A stretch of 64,000 nucleotides of DNA from Lithospermum erythrorhizon (GCA_019722365.1 JADFUC010002427.1:434001-498000), one strand, 5' to 3'; positions 23,690 through 35,832 are shown, counted from the first letter of the stretch. The notes: generated from the sequence alone by a model not told the origin. Program-made: numbers and translations.

Positions 23690-24732
23690 TGTATTCAACT
23701 GGAAAATGTGTCCCACTTAGAAATAAGTATCGCCGGTATTCCGCAAACCTACTGGGTGATCCCGATCGGTTTACCCGGCCCGTTAATTCACTCAGCAAGC
23801 ACTCCCGGTCCCGGCCTGTTTGGGATACAACCGTGAACTGCAAGACCGACCGCGAACCCTGCACCATAACCTGACCGCTAACCCGCTTACCTACCCGGAC
23901 CGCTAACCCGCTAAATTCACCCGGACCGATAACCCGCTTTTGTAATTCGATGTCACGTATATAAGGCAACCGAAAGTCATTAACCCTAAATCTATTGTTA
24001 TTTCCGCCTCCCTCTCCCCCTCTCTCAGTCTCTCTGTCTTCTTTCTACTTCATTCATCTATTTAGGTTCGATTTTGAATCTAAATCTATTTTTAATCATG
24101 ATTAAGCTTCAAATTATCTTTGTTTCGAAGTATGTGAATATGTTTTCAAGTTTTATTGTTTAGGAAATTTTGTTTTGCTTAGACAATTTTGTTTCGGCTT
24201 ATACATTTTGTAAAAAAATAAAGGGTTTTGATTTATAAATGAGGGTTTCAATTGTACTCAGGGTTTGAATCGACCAGGGTTTCTACCGTATTGTGGCTTG
24301 AATCGAATTAGGGTTTTTGACTTAATTGGGTGGATTTTAATTGAATTAAGGTTTTGATTTATAAACGAGGGATTTGAATTAACTTTGGGTTTTGACTTTT
24401 GATTTATAAATTAGGTTTTGAATTAAATTAGGGTTTTCATTTATAAATTGTGGTTTTCTAATTAAATTAGGGTTTCATTTATAAATTGTGGTTTCAATTA
24501 AATTGTGGGCTCAATTAACTTAGGGTTTTCGAATGAAATAAAAATCTAATTAGTGGATTCCCCGACTTCAATTAAATAGGTTTTTGACTTCAATTAAATT
24601 AGGCTTCGACTTCAATTAAATTGGGTTTCCGACTTCAATTTTGAATTTGTAATTATGATTAATTGATTATGTTGTTCCGATTCTTTCAGTTTTGAAATAT
24701 TTATTGTGATTGTTAATTAATTGTTTTTAATT

Positions 24733-27700
24733 ATGTCTTATCAAGATTCTTCATCGATTCCCTATCAAATGGATGATTATGATGATAATTTGCACTAATG
24801 GGGAATTAAATTGGGAGCTCAAGTGGATTTCGGCTAATAAGTTGAAACTGCTGGTTGGTCAACCCTCTCGCGTGTACCAGCCGCCATCGGCGTTCGATGA
24901 CCCGCAGACGCATCGCATACGGTAAAGTGCTTCCATTAAAGAACTATCATTCAATACCTTTTAAACGGAAGTTGCCAGAATGCCCGATGATACAAAAAGA
25001 AAATGCAAATGCAAGGGGTCTATGTATACAAGAAATTCAAAGTATCATAGCACTTCAAATGCTAAGAAACATTTACAAAATTGTTTGGAAAGGAAATCGA
25101 GTATGTACTTAGTGATAAAATACCTGGCTACGTAGTACTTTGAGCATCGATACTAAGACTCTGGGCTTTAGCTACTTGGAAATATAATTATGCAAAAGTT
25201 GTGAGAGTCATTTCATGCGATTTTAGGGTACGAAGGTCCATTTTATATTACGGAAGGTGTTATATTTAATAAGTTTTTAGAGATATATCCATGTATATTG
25301 TGATCACTGTATACCTGGCCAAGAAGATCAGAAACTTTCTATGACGCAAAACCGTGTTGAAAAAGCTATGTCTTATGTGGATAGGATTAGTTTAACCACC
25401 GATTCAGGGTGGTCCGGGGAACAAAAAATAGGTTATACGATCATATTTGTCATTATATCGATATTAAACGGCAACTTAATAAAAGAGTTATAAAGATTTA
25501 CTAACGCATCACCACCTCATTCCTGGTAAGCTTATACCAGAGAGTCGAGGCGGCGATAGACAATTGGAATATAAGTGAAAAAAGTATCAATTGTGGATAA
25601 TGGCAAGCACGATAATCGCATCAAGTAGGTTGAAATTCGATTTACCAATAGATCAACCCGCTCACGGGTCAACTATTTCATGTACGGGCGTTGTGGCACA
25701 CATCTTCAACTTCATAGTTCAAGATAGTCTCTGAGCATAATTAAGCCTCGTGATTGATAAGGCCAGGAACGGTGGTAAAGTATTTGTTGAACTCCGAGGC
25801 TGTGATACAAAGCATTTAAGAAAATCATTCATGAAGTCAGAACTCGAGGGGCGTAATTTGGTGTTCTCGATACCAAAACTGGGGAAATTCCACCCGGTTG
25901 ACAGCCAAGCCAATTGCTTGTTTGTATAGAAACGCTATGGCCTAGAGATGGGAAAGAGAATGTAGCCTTTTACACACTACTTACCCGATCCCTCAAAGAA
26001 ATGGGATACACATACATTCTATATGCAATTTCTTGAAGGTCTTTTTTTCTTTTCCGATGTGACCGATAATCGTAAGCAGGACTTCCTATCCAACTCTCGA
26101 ATCTTTTCTCGCCGAGCTTATAGAAATAAAAGTGTTATTTCTGATAAGGAATATCAAAGCCCAACAACAAATTGAAGTTAGGAATACCGGGCAGCTTGAA
26201 ATGAAAAATCAAGCATTTATAAATATTGGTCGCAAAGTAACGCTAAGCACCCCTAATTGTGGGCATTACTGATCCGAGGTAACTATGATATGTATTTATG
26301 GTAACTATTATATGTTTAATTGTTGCCATTTGCATTTTTATGTTGGCCTATTCGAGCCTATGTCGTTTATACCTATTACAATATTGTACCGCCTGGCCGC
26401 TATTGCGCCGCTCTCTCGCCGCTTTTGTTATTATCTCAATGTTGCCATATTTGCCGCTTAACGATGCCTTTGTGACCGGTGCCTATAAGCTATCGCGCCG
26501 GCTCACGCTTATAGTTATCTTCATGGGCCGCCATGATGATTTCTATTCTCGGTGCCCGCTGCTTATTTATCTCTCTCAGGCCGCTCACGCTATTTGAAGT
26601 TATTGCCGTTTATAATGACTTCCATTCCGAGGCCCACGCTTATCGAGTTATTTTTATATCTCTTTGCTGCCTGGGCCGCTATTGTCGCATTTGACTTCTG
26701 GGCATGAGGCATATGCTTATCATATTCTCTCTCATACGCCTTCGCCGCTATTGTCGCATAGATGACCTCCAGTCCGAGGCCTATGCTTATTGTTGCCTCT
26801 CTGTGGCCGCCCGCCGCTTATTGTCGCTTACGATGACCTCTCTACCGAGGCCTATGTTTATTGTTATTCTTTAAGTGCTGTCACGCTTATTGTCGCTTAT
26901 GATGACTTCCAGCCCGAGGCCCGCGATTATTGTTGCCTATTCATTTTTTGCCTATGCTTATTGCTAAGCAACGATGACTTCCATTCTCAAGTACTATGCT
27001 TATTGCTTACCGCTCGCGCTCTTACTAATGCCTACGTCACGCTTATCGTTGCCTATGCCATCGGTTATTAAGCTTAATCGCCATATGCCATATCTTATAC
27101 TACCGCCATATGCCTATGCTTTCATCTAAGCCATCGCTCCAACGATGACATTTAATTCTGAGGTTAAATTATTATTACCATATGCCATATAGGTATAAAA
27201 TAATATTCATTATACGGGCTTATCCATTCTGTATTCAATGGTACGATGCAAAATGTATAAAGAGGAATCGCAAAACAAATTATTCTCACCGCTTAAGATG
27301 TAATGGTCAAATTCCATGTCCAAGACCATCCCAAACTACTTCCAAGAATACGACATGGTTCAGATCAGAAAGCAGAAGTTTTGAAGAATTCTCTAAACCG
27401 CACTTAATTAATAATACTAATTCTGACCTTGATCATTATTCATGAGGTCCCATTGAAATGCAAGGCGGGATTAAGTTTGATGTTTTGACTGGTGGATGGC
27501 TACCTAAGCCAAATATCCAAATTCTGCAAATGGGCAAAGGAGAGTTTTTTCTATTCCAATCACAATTGCGGGCTTCTTAATCAACTTTAGTGCCGAAAAA
27601 GAATAATTGATCCTAAAGAGCTCTATGAACACCAAAACAATGGTACTTACTGAAAGGACGCTGGAAGTTAAACGATGACTTAAGAAGGCTTGCGGACAAA
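24733..27700 (+). pseudogene. hAT transposase pseudogene (BED finger, catalytic core, hATC)
   Basis: Starting from ATG at 24733 the frames must be switched several times. Recognisable pieces in order are a BED zinc-finger region at about 24990-25090 with a C-x-C cluster then HLQNC, a core segment at about 25350-25480 with MSYVDRISLTTDSGW, a region at about 25690-25730 with AHIFNFIVQD, and a C-terminal hATC dimerisation segment at about 27470-27640 with FDVLT and KRIIDP. In family terms these bind and cut element ends in the nucleus. Frameshifts, stops and an inserted array make it inactive. Confidence 0.7.
26520..27170. repeat. ~70-bp imperfect tandem array inside the hAT relic
   Basis: A unit with core GATGACTTCCAGTCCGAGGC followed by CTATGCTTATTGTTGCC recurs near 26530, 26613, 26764, 26836, 26900, 26972 and 27142. 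Spacings are near 65-83 bp, or about twice that where a copy is decayed. The array lies between the catalytic-core and hATC parts of the transposase pseudogene and is unlike coding sequence of that family. Confidence 0.7.
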
Positions 27701-28400
27701 ATATTGTAAGTTAACTAAGTATTCCTTCATTTCTGTTTTTATGTATTCATTTTCAAATAGTGTAATCGTTCAATTGACTAATTCCTTTGTTGTGTTTGTA
27801 CACCAGCTCGAACAACCACCGATGACCCTCTCAAGTAATATCATTTTGGTGAGACAATCCATGCCAGCCTTCTCGACCTCGAATGCCTCCTACCTGGCCT
27901 GCCTGGGCTGTCTCACCGGCTCGCTCCTAAATGCCTTTTCCGGGGCCTGCGCCTTCCTTTGCCTCGTGTCTGTCAGCTTTCATTACCTGTTCCAATATGC
28001 CTATGATGAGTTTTTTCTGAGGCTTTTGATAAATGTCAAACATTAGATACATTTTGTTGATTGTTGTCATGTCTTCATTAGATACCGCTTTTGGAACTTT
28101 GGATGCCTTTATTACCCGCTGGATTGCCTCAAGTTGCCTAGTTGGCCGATTAAGGATTCTCAGATTAGAGCTCTTAACTCAGAATCGTAGCGCTTTTTTT
28201 TAAAATTGAACCGGGCGACCTGCTACCCACCAGCCTGAATCAAGGACCGGTTACCCACTCCGGGTTCTAGTCGGTCCGTCTCGTCCCAAAAAAACCGAAA
28301 TATCGTCCGGTCCAAGTTGGGACCGGCATCTTAGCGGGCTACCCGCTGTCTCCGCTAAAAACCTGACCGAACCGACCGCAATGCCTCTAGTCCCACTAAG

Positions 28401-28732
28401 ATACTTTGCGTACCCAACGAAGATCGCCTCTTTGAATACATGAAAAAATTGTTATGCAGATAGAAAATACTTCATCGCTCAAGTCATTATTCAATCAAAA
28501 ATACTAAAGGTTTTTTTAAAGTGAATAGTTTAAGTTTAGAGATCATAATATTACATGTCGATAAGAGGTGTTTATATAAATATTTGTTGATTGGGAGGAT
28601 AAATTGGTACCATGATCTAGTCTCGATGCCATCAAAGTAATATTCTGTTAATGGATATGATCCTTGGGGACCTTGGCTATACTTTATGGCATACATTACT
28701 TCCACGTATTCTTGAATATTTTTTTATTGTTG
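28401..28732. other. Spacer between hAT relic and Mutator-like element
   Basis: About 330 bp with no recognised gene. A 72-codon minus-strand open frame (28487-28705) shows no family resemblance and is treated as chance. Confidence 0.4.
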
Positions 28733-28960
28733 GCTTAAATCTTTCAGCCTCCTAAATTTTAACGAACTGGTTAGTTTGTCCCTTGAATTTTTTTCATCAA
28801 GGGTAATTGTCGCCGAACTACTGTAACGAACTGGTCAAATTGCCTCTTGACTACATTTTTAGAGGGTAAAAGCGGAATTGTATATATATGTCAAATTTTT
28901 GTGGTCAATTATTAATAACATAAATATATTTGGGCCATTTTAAAATAATAAAAATTGAAA
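28733..28960 (+). repeat. Left long terminal inverted repeat of the Mutator-like element
   Basis: It contains GAACTGGTCAAATTGCC and, toward the interior, GTGGTCAATTATTAA and TTGGGCCATTTTAAAATAA. Each has an inverted counterpart in the right terminus in the same relative order. Identity is moderate because of indels. Confidence 0.5.
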
Positions 28961-29023
28961 AATTACAAAGCTGCCCTAATCAAATCCTCACCCCACTCTC
29001 AACCCCATCAACAAATTGCAGCT

Positions 29024-29430
29024 CTACCGCACCCCTTCCTCCAACAACTCCATGAAAGAAGTAAGACCATCAAAGATGGAGGGAGGTGAAAGAGGGAGGA
29101 AAGGAGTGTGTACCCACTCATTTTCATACCAGGAGACAAGTTTCATGAATGACTTGTTCAATCCTATTCCAGCCTTAGGAGACCTTTCCAAATCAACTTT
29201 CTTACTTGAAGAAGAAGACCTCCTCCAAATCAAAAACAAGAAAAAAACAATCATTGAAGTTGTCAATATCATGGTTATTACATTGTTTTCCATCAATAAA
29301 GAAACCAAAGAAGCAGCTGAAACAGAGGATGATTCATCATAATTCACATAATTATTCAAGTGAGACATTCTCACTTTTTCTCAAAATGGATGTCATTAAA
29401 TCCAATGCTGATAGCTTTTTGAGCTGGGCT
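29024..29430 (-). pseudogene. Captured chimera: P450 reductase membrane anchor fused to GAPDH fragment
   Basis: Reading the minus strand from ATG at 29430, the first frame gives a SALDLMTSIL-like start as in NADPH-cytochrome P450 reductases and hits a stop after about 28 codons. A shifted frame with its own ATG at 29374 runs 116 codons and contains the ER anchor of the same family (SLLMENNV then MILTTSMIVFFLFLIWRR and a Ser/Lys run). It then switches without interruption to KAGIGLNKSFMKLVSWYENEW, which is the conserved C-terminal barrel segment of cytosolic glyceraldehyde-3-phosphate dehydrogenase. After GAGTGG comes GTACAC, possibly the retained donor of a GAPDH intron, so the last about 30 residues are probably intron-derived. 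Neither enzyme activity is possible. It lies just inside a Mutator-like terminus, as in Pack-MULE gene capture. Confidence 0.7.
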
Positions 29431-29486
29431 GAAACCATTTTTCTTGGAAAGTGAATAAAATAAAATTGAAAACAAGGATTAATATC

Positions 29487-29808
29487 AGGTTATAACAAAT
29501 GCTAATCTGTGATCAAGAATTATGTAAAAGTTGTAGACAAAAAGTAAATAACACCAGATATTTAACGTGGTATCCCTAACCCATGTGTTGTGTGACTCCT
29601 CCACTCAACTTCACAAAAATTTCACTATAATAGGAAGAAACAGATTACAAGATTTGACTGAAATAGTTGAAGTAATACTAAAAGTCTTACAAAGCTCAAG
29701 CTATTTGATACATGAAATAACCTATATACATATGCCATATATATAGAGTAAGACACTAGAACAAATATTCTAGTCTTCCAACGTGGAGTATTCACGTCAT
29801 TTTCAACA
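29487..29808 (-). repeat. Copia A 3' LTR
   Basis: About 322 bp, reading on the minus strand TGTTGAAAATGACGTGAATA onward, with a TATATATGGCATATG region and ATTATAGTGAAAT. It is clearly alignable with 36053-36372. The polypurine tract abuts its upper end, which fixes the element on the minus strand. Confidence 0.85.
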
Positions 29809-29822
29809 AATCTCCACCTTGA

Positions 29823-30759
29823 CTTGAATCCTCCGCAGATAACAAAATCGAAATCCTCGGCGCATCGATGTACCGGGCATCAGATGCCTGTGATAAGAAA
29901 ACCAGATAAAATTAAATGCCATTTATATAAGATGTACTCAATATACTGTGAGTGTATTGGGATGTAATCTGATTTCGACGCGGTGACAGTGGTACTAATA
30001 AACACCCATAAAGAGATAGACAATGCTAAGCTGCACCTCCACCTCACATATTTTCCTCTATCACCGCTGTGCTCACAAACCCAAACAAGCAAGTCCAAAT
30101 GTCATTGAACCTTGCCCCTGCGGAAACCTTCTTCACCGTCTGTCGATATCCCAAAGCTAACCATATCAACACCACATGAAGACCAAAATGGGAACTAGTG
30201 AATACCAAAGCATGCCTTCTATCCAACTAGAACGAACACATCCAATGCATCACCCTCCTCATACGCCGCCTGAAGAACAAATGACCCATGAGAATCGAGC
30301 CACCAGACAACCAATAACAATTGTCCAACTCATCATCATACCATGGCCCACATATTAAGATACCTTAGTCGTGAATCCTCTAAGGACATCTCTCGAGCTA
30401 CTCCGTGATGCTCCACGAAACCCCTCAAGCCACTAAAGTATACCGGCTAAAAAATGAACGAGAAATGTCCTCCTCCGACTTACCATCGACCACCTGCACT
30501 CCTACTCTAGTCGCTCCCCAACATCACACAAAACTCCACCATAAATACAAAACAACGCCTATACCTTGTATCCAATACAACGCTCCACGACACTTTAAGT
30601 ACATCCAACCTATAAATGCATTCTACAACCCTTCACCTTCGACCAAACTCTCATCTTGTCCAAAACTGCAACGACTCCACCCAGTGCCCTCAGGTCGGAC
30701 CGCCATCAACCCTCGAATAATCGAGTCACCACCACGGATAATCTATAAAATGACTTCAT
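29823..30759. other. Copia A interior, unassigned
   Basis: CG-bearing, unmistakably transposon-textured DNA between the 3' LTR and the A/C-rich tract. It should correspond to the 3' end of pol if the element was once complete, but I could not recognise RNase H or reverse transcriptase motifs in any frame. Several open frames on both strands have no family resemblance. Confidence 0.35.
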
Positions 30760-33700
30760 TTAACGTGATAATAAAATAATACAACAATCTAGGCATAAAA
30801 TGCCCGCCCATGTGGAAAATAGGGAGTCGCCTAGAAGTTCGAGTCAATACAAATATCATGTGTTTAACCCACCTTTATCATACAAACAAGCGACAATCTG
30901 GGTCCCCTTACCTATTTAAAGACTATATACCTCAAGAGTTATATTTTATATGCTACTCACAACAAGATAATTTTTCCCACCTGCCCAACTAACACCGATA
31001 AACCCACACCACGTCAACAACTTACTCACAGTACACCTTAATCACAAGAGATATCTCTCTATTTGTTATCTTTCTGAAGTATAGCTAATTCCCAATATAA
31101 TATACAACTCAAACATACCACAACTCAACATTTCACAACTCAACCAATTATCTTTAGTTCACCTCGAAATGCTTATTCTACCATAGTCATACACCGCTTA
31201 CGACATCCGAATGCTTATCATGCTAACCTCCAAATCGCTTCATTATCTTAATACAACCGGAAAGCAACGTATATCTTAAATCAAGATAACTTAAGCATTT
31301 TAATTATCTCACCAAATTCTTCATTTAGTCTACGGAACTTATTCACCTCTAATGGTATCAACGTCAAGCTGATCATAACTTATATACTAACACGTTTGAA
31401 TCCAACTTTTCACTATATATAAAATATCCTCAACATCATCTATGGGACATCATTTAACGTCGGTTTATAATTTTTATACATAATGCCCTCATTCAAAAGT
31501 TATCTCAACCATTAACCAACTCAACTTTTAAACTTAAAGGATGTATATAACGACAATATCAACCTAGATCCACAAGAAAATCTGATAATATTATCAATAA
31601 TCAACCGAAACCTAATTCGACATAATTTCATCAAGGCAACATCTAATAAAATCAGCACAATATCCATAACCAATAAATGAGTCATAACCCAGATCATACA
31701 ACACCATAGAAAATTTAAACAATATGTCAAGATATAATACAAAGTCTCAATAATGCACACCATCACCCAGAATAAAATCACAAAGACTCAACAACGACTA
31801 TAACTCTAGTCATCAAACCATCTATCTCTCATATCTCCACAACTATGCTTTCAACCTTCTAACGCGCATACGCTCAATCCGTCTTACCCTATGAAACGGA
31901 CTAATCGCTAATAAACACCGCCTTATACCGTAAGATAAGGCCAGCCAACACCAACAACGCACACAACAAAGCTGATCATAGATATCATACCGCCTCTTAT
32001 ACCAAGTATAAGGCCAAACCGCACTTATACTACGTATAATGCCAACACCAACAATGCACACAACAGCACATACCCCATTTTATACCGAAGATAAGACCAA
32101 ACCGCATTTATACACTAAAAGATAAGGCAAAACCGCACTTATACACTAAGTATAAGGCCAATGGCCACATATCCCCGCAAGTGGAACGAGAGTCACCTAA
32201 CCCTAATCATCCTAACCATGTGGTCATATCCTAATACTCGCTCACCCTCAAAGTCACGCATACAACTCCAACCAACACCTCTGCCAAAGAACTAACTACT
32301 CTATTCCCAAACAATATCAAAGGCCTAAAACGTCTGCCAATCAAAAATCAATCGACCGCCGGGTAAAAGCCACGTAAAATTTTATGCCGACAAGGCCACT
32401 GAGCACGTAAATTTTATGCCACAAATGCCGTTAAACGAAATGGTAGTTCAAGATATTACTTTACTCTCTAAGCAAATCTTCAACTTACGTAAATATAAAT
32501 CACATAATCATATCACGGCTCACACAAACGAATCACACATAATCATACAACAATGACAAGTATACTGCTCTCACATAATCATACCACAATGACACGTTTC
32601 ACACAATTTAAAGTAGCACGTAATGCAAAGACCCGCGTATAAGACTCACTTTCGTTAAGAATAAGAAACGCCCCGGCCAATCGATCCAAGTTAAGTTTTC
32701 CCACGCTCCGAGTCTAATCAAAACACCCGAAAATATAATTACTCACAACAATTTTAACCCTTTTCTTAATTCAATTCCTGACTTTTCAACCCATTTTAGT
32801 TACAAATTGACAACTTAAGTATATGATTACTAATTACGTTTCAAAGATAATTAAATAACGTAATTTCAACTATCCCGACCAATTCCATAATCGGGTCAAC
32901 ACCTTAACCAAAATACTAACATTTTCACCCAAATTCAATCAACCCAAATTTTCAGCTTTTCCAACTAACTAAACCCATTTCTAACAATCTTTATCCTCAA
33001 ACCCAATTACTACTCAAACCTACCAAAACTAATTTCAACATAATACCTCCAATATTATAAAAATCCAAACTTAATTCTCAAAACAACTAAATTCATTCCA
33101 AAACAACTATATTAATCTCCAACAACATACTTTAACGTTTTTACATTTTTCTTCAAAAGTCAACGAAAATCAACTATCGATTTCAACACATTTCAATTCC
33201 ATAGTAACAAGGTTGTCACTCATCACAATCTAAGTTTAAGTGATAATGTTATACCATTTTAAATCCCAAAACTTAAAGTCAACCCAAATCACAAAAGTCA
33301 ACATCCTCAAAACATCAAGAAATACTCATCCAAATTTCTAACTTTAACTCAAAGACAACTAATTTAAGGCCTAAGAATCGTTTATAGCAATATAATTCAA
33401 AATCCAAAAAGTCAACAAAAAGTCAACTCATAAGAAACTCATGAAATACTCAAAAAGATCCGACCTTTTTTACCTTGAATCGAAGTTGGGGCGATGAGGA
33501 GAAACTTCCAGTTAAATTGGCGACCAAAGCTGGGCGTAGACGGAAGAGAAATCAAGAAAGAAATTTCAAGGGGTCGAGACGCCGTCGTTGCCCGGCGTGA
33601 AAGAAGAAGAAGTGGTGATGCCTTTTTTTTCTTTTGGGCCTCGTCGGGTTTATGTAGCGGAGCTTGATCGCCCAATTATTTACGCTTAAACCCGATCGCT

Positions 33701-33969
33701 TTTAATTCACTGACAATTCCCTCGCTTTACTTATCTCGACAACCAACTTCCAAACACCAACATTTACCCTCAAATTATATTACCACCCAACTAATATCAT
33801 TACCATTCGACTAAATCTTAAAATTCTAAAAAACGCATTCACAACCGACCGATTAGTTGTATTTTCTTCAACTATTCAACTTCGAATTTTTTCGATTTCT
33901 CCTCAAATAATCCAACGAGCAACTAGTATACTATTACACTAATATTAAGATGAATCTGTTATTACAACA
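30760..33969 (-). repeat. Long noncoding LTR-like sequence (possible Gypsy LTR)
   Basis: The plus strand is strikingly A/C-rich and G-poor for about 3 kb, with no coding motifs. On the minus strand the upper boundary near 33969 could be an LTR start (TGTTGTAATAACAG), and 33675-33440 looks like a transcribed U5/leader with ATAAACCCGACGAGGCCC and a pyrimidine-rich run. Long LTRs of this style occur in plant Gypsy chromoviruses, but I see no gag-pol and no certain lower end. It interrupts the Copia A interior directly after the gag remnant. Confidence 0.35.
31910..32165. repeat. Short imperfect tandem repeats in the LTR-like tract
   Basis: Variants of CCAAACCGCACTTATACTAC and GTATAAGGCCA recur about six times, spaced near 35-50 bp, with related wording such as CAACACCAACAATGCACACA repeated further left. 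The units are diverged. Confidence 0.65.
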
Positions 33970-34239
33970 CTCAAAGATAACAGATTCCTCGGGCTGGGCG
34001 AAGCACATGTCTAACCTCCGGCTCAATGTACAACCTCCACCATCATATGTCCTACTCCTACGAGTCGATCCCAACCATCTAGACCGAAAAAATACTAGGG
34101 CTATAAAAACACCAATCTACTCATGTCAAAGATCAACTTTCTAGGACACACACACCTGCACTGCCTCGTAGGTCCAAAAGACCACATATGTGTGTCGACG
34201 CACACTTTCAAAGAATCAAAGCCATGTCCTCTCGAAACG

Positions 34240-34867
34240 CATACTACCATCGGAAACGCGAGTACCACTCAAGACTCCTCTTTGTCGCTCATTCCTCAAC
34301 TTAGGACAATCACGCTTCAATGTCCCAATTCCTTATAGAAATTGCACATACGCTTCCTCGAACTCCTAATCTCGGCCTCAAGCAAAGAACTTCTTCTCAA
34401 TCGGTCTATCACCACTAATGTATAAGAACTGAATGCGACCAAACGGGGTCCGACAGAGCACTGAACCACCACTACAACTAATACTCAAACTCCCTATTAT
34501 GGACGGAAGATTTCACTTCTTCCAGAGATTAAAGAATCTTTTACCATTTGTCATGTATCCTAAAAGTTCATATACATGGCATGTGTAAAAAGACTAACAA
34601 AATCAAAGAAACATCCACATCCTCAATCTTAATATCTATATTACACAAATCAAGTAATATCCTATTGAGATCATCTAGGTGGTTTTTAAGAGATGTACCT
34701 TCCTGCATTCTTAGCCCAAACAGACGTTGCTTTCCAACAACTTTATCGGGTCAAGCTCTTCGCCAGCATACAAACTCAAGTTTAGTTCCACAACCCACCA
34801 AAGAAGATCCTCTCCCGAAACCTCGCGGATAACCTCATCATCCAAAGCGTAGAATCAACGCCGAGTG
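34240..34867 (-). pseudogene. Copia A gag remnant
   Basis: On the minus strand near 34690 a segment reads EGTSLKNHLDDLNRILLDL, the UBN2/retrotransposon gag signature. Near 34340 a CCHC zinc-knuckle is recognisable (C-x2-Y-x3-LGH then, after a one-base shift, KRDC). Frameshifts and stops break it. The upstream part of gag is cut off by the LTR inserted at 34868. Confidence 0.65.
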
Positions 34868-35832
34868 TGTTGGAAATCAATGAGAATCGTTCCATTTATT
34901 ATGCCCGCCGCGACAATTCAAGTGAGCACCATTTACCAAATATTAAATGTGACATTTTAACTTAGTATTCAACTTAGTAATCAGATACCAGGGGCCTCAA
35001 GTGATAATTTAAGGGGTTAGCGAGCTTATCATAGAAGGTCAATTATTATTATTATACAACTTACTATTATTCCACTTTGGGCGTCACACACATACAAATG
35101 ACGCCAGCTATTTCATGTGATGAAATTAAAAGAGAACTATATAATCAGAAATGTATTTCTCAATTACGTGGTTCTTACATTTTGGCGTGCATTATCGACA
35201 ACAATCTAATTAAATAGTTATTTAATTGGTTCAAGTACTTAGTATTTATCGACAATTTGAAAGATTATTGATATCGACTCATTACTATTAATTAGCTTAA
35301 TTAAATAGTTCACTCCTTATTAAGAACTCATTAAGCACCTTTAACGAACTAATAGAGTTAACTTAGTCAAGCTAATATTTAATGGAAATGTTTATCTAAG
35401 CTTGCTTTTTAACTCTAAATTTCTATATAAGCAAACCAGGGTTTTCACTATAAGTTTTCCTTAAAAAACTTTTCACCAAAACCCTAAGAATTGGGTCGAA
35501 ATTCTCCCCAAGAATTTTGGGGTTTTTCCTCGGTTTTGTTCATCCTCGTTTACTAGCATAGATTAGCTTCTTGGATTCAACCTCCTGCCATGAGCCAACT
35601 TTCGTAGAGATATCATACGATTGATACAACAAGGAGTCGGTGGAAGCTCAAATTCACGCTGCGACCTGCCGCGCGGATTTCGTGGAATTACTCCGCCGCA
35701 CCGTAAGTCCTCTGCTCATATAATTTTAATTATATGTTTAAATATAAATAGCCGTAGTATGCACTTTTAAAGATCCCCGGAACTAAATGGGATTCAGATT
35801 ATACTCATATATCCATAGTAATTTTTCTTCTC
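34868..35832 (+). repeat. Solo LTR of Copia family B, nested in Copia A
   Basis: From TGTTGGAAATCAATG to about ATCCATAGTAATTTTTCTTC it is alignable throughout with the LTR at 55487-56457, reverse-complemented. Both have about 965-971 bp, a GATAATTTAAGGGGTTA block, a TTAATTAGCTTAATTAAATA palindrome and a CCCTAA…AAGAATTTT leader. No internal region of family B is attached on either side, so it is a solo LTR formed by recombination or a truncated copy. It separates the primer-site end of Copia A from its gag. Confidence 0.8.

Larger units (their letters stand above)
23690..28400 (+). mobile_element. Decayed hAT (Ac-like) DNA transposon
   Basis: Subterminal tracts at about 23740-23945 and 28200-28385 are unusually C/G-rich and carry many short repeats of the type ACCCGCTAA, CCCGGACCG and GACCGAACC, as in plant hAT termini. 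Between them lies a broken BED-finger/hAT transposase (24733-27700) on the plus strand and an inserted tandem array (26520-27170). A plausible right terminus, read on the minus strand from 28390, is TAGAGGCATTGCGGTCGG. I could not find its partner, so the left boundary is approximate and no target duplication was established. Confidence 0.65.

Noticed and set aside
23592..23969. 125-codon minus-strand frame
   Set aside because: It runs antisense through the C/G-rich subterminal repeats of the hAT relic and shows no known domain.
26298..27071. Hydrophobic-looking plus-strand frames
   Set aside because: They are translations of the ~70-bp tandem array, not membrane proteins.
31521..32061. Minus-strand frames rich in Ile/Leu/Arg
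   Set aside because: They fall in the A/C-rich LTR-like tract and its tandem repeats.
31910..32165. CRISPR-like spacing of repeats
   Set aside because: Units are diverged, spacers are also related to each other, and the window is plant nuclear DNA.
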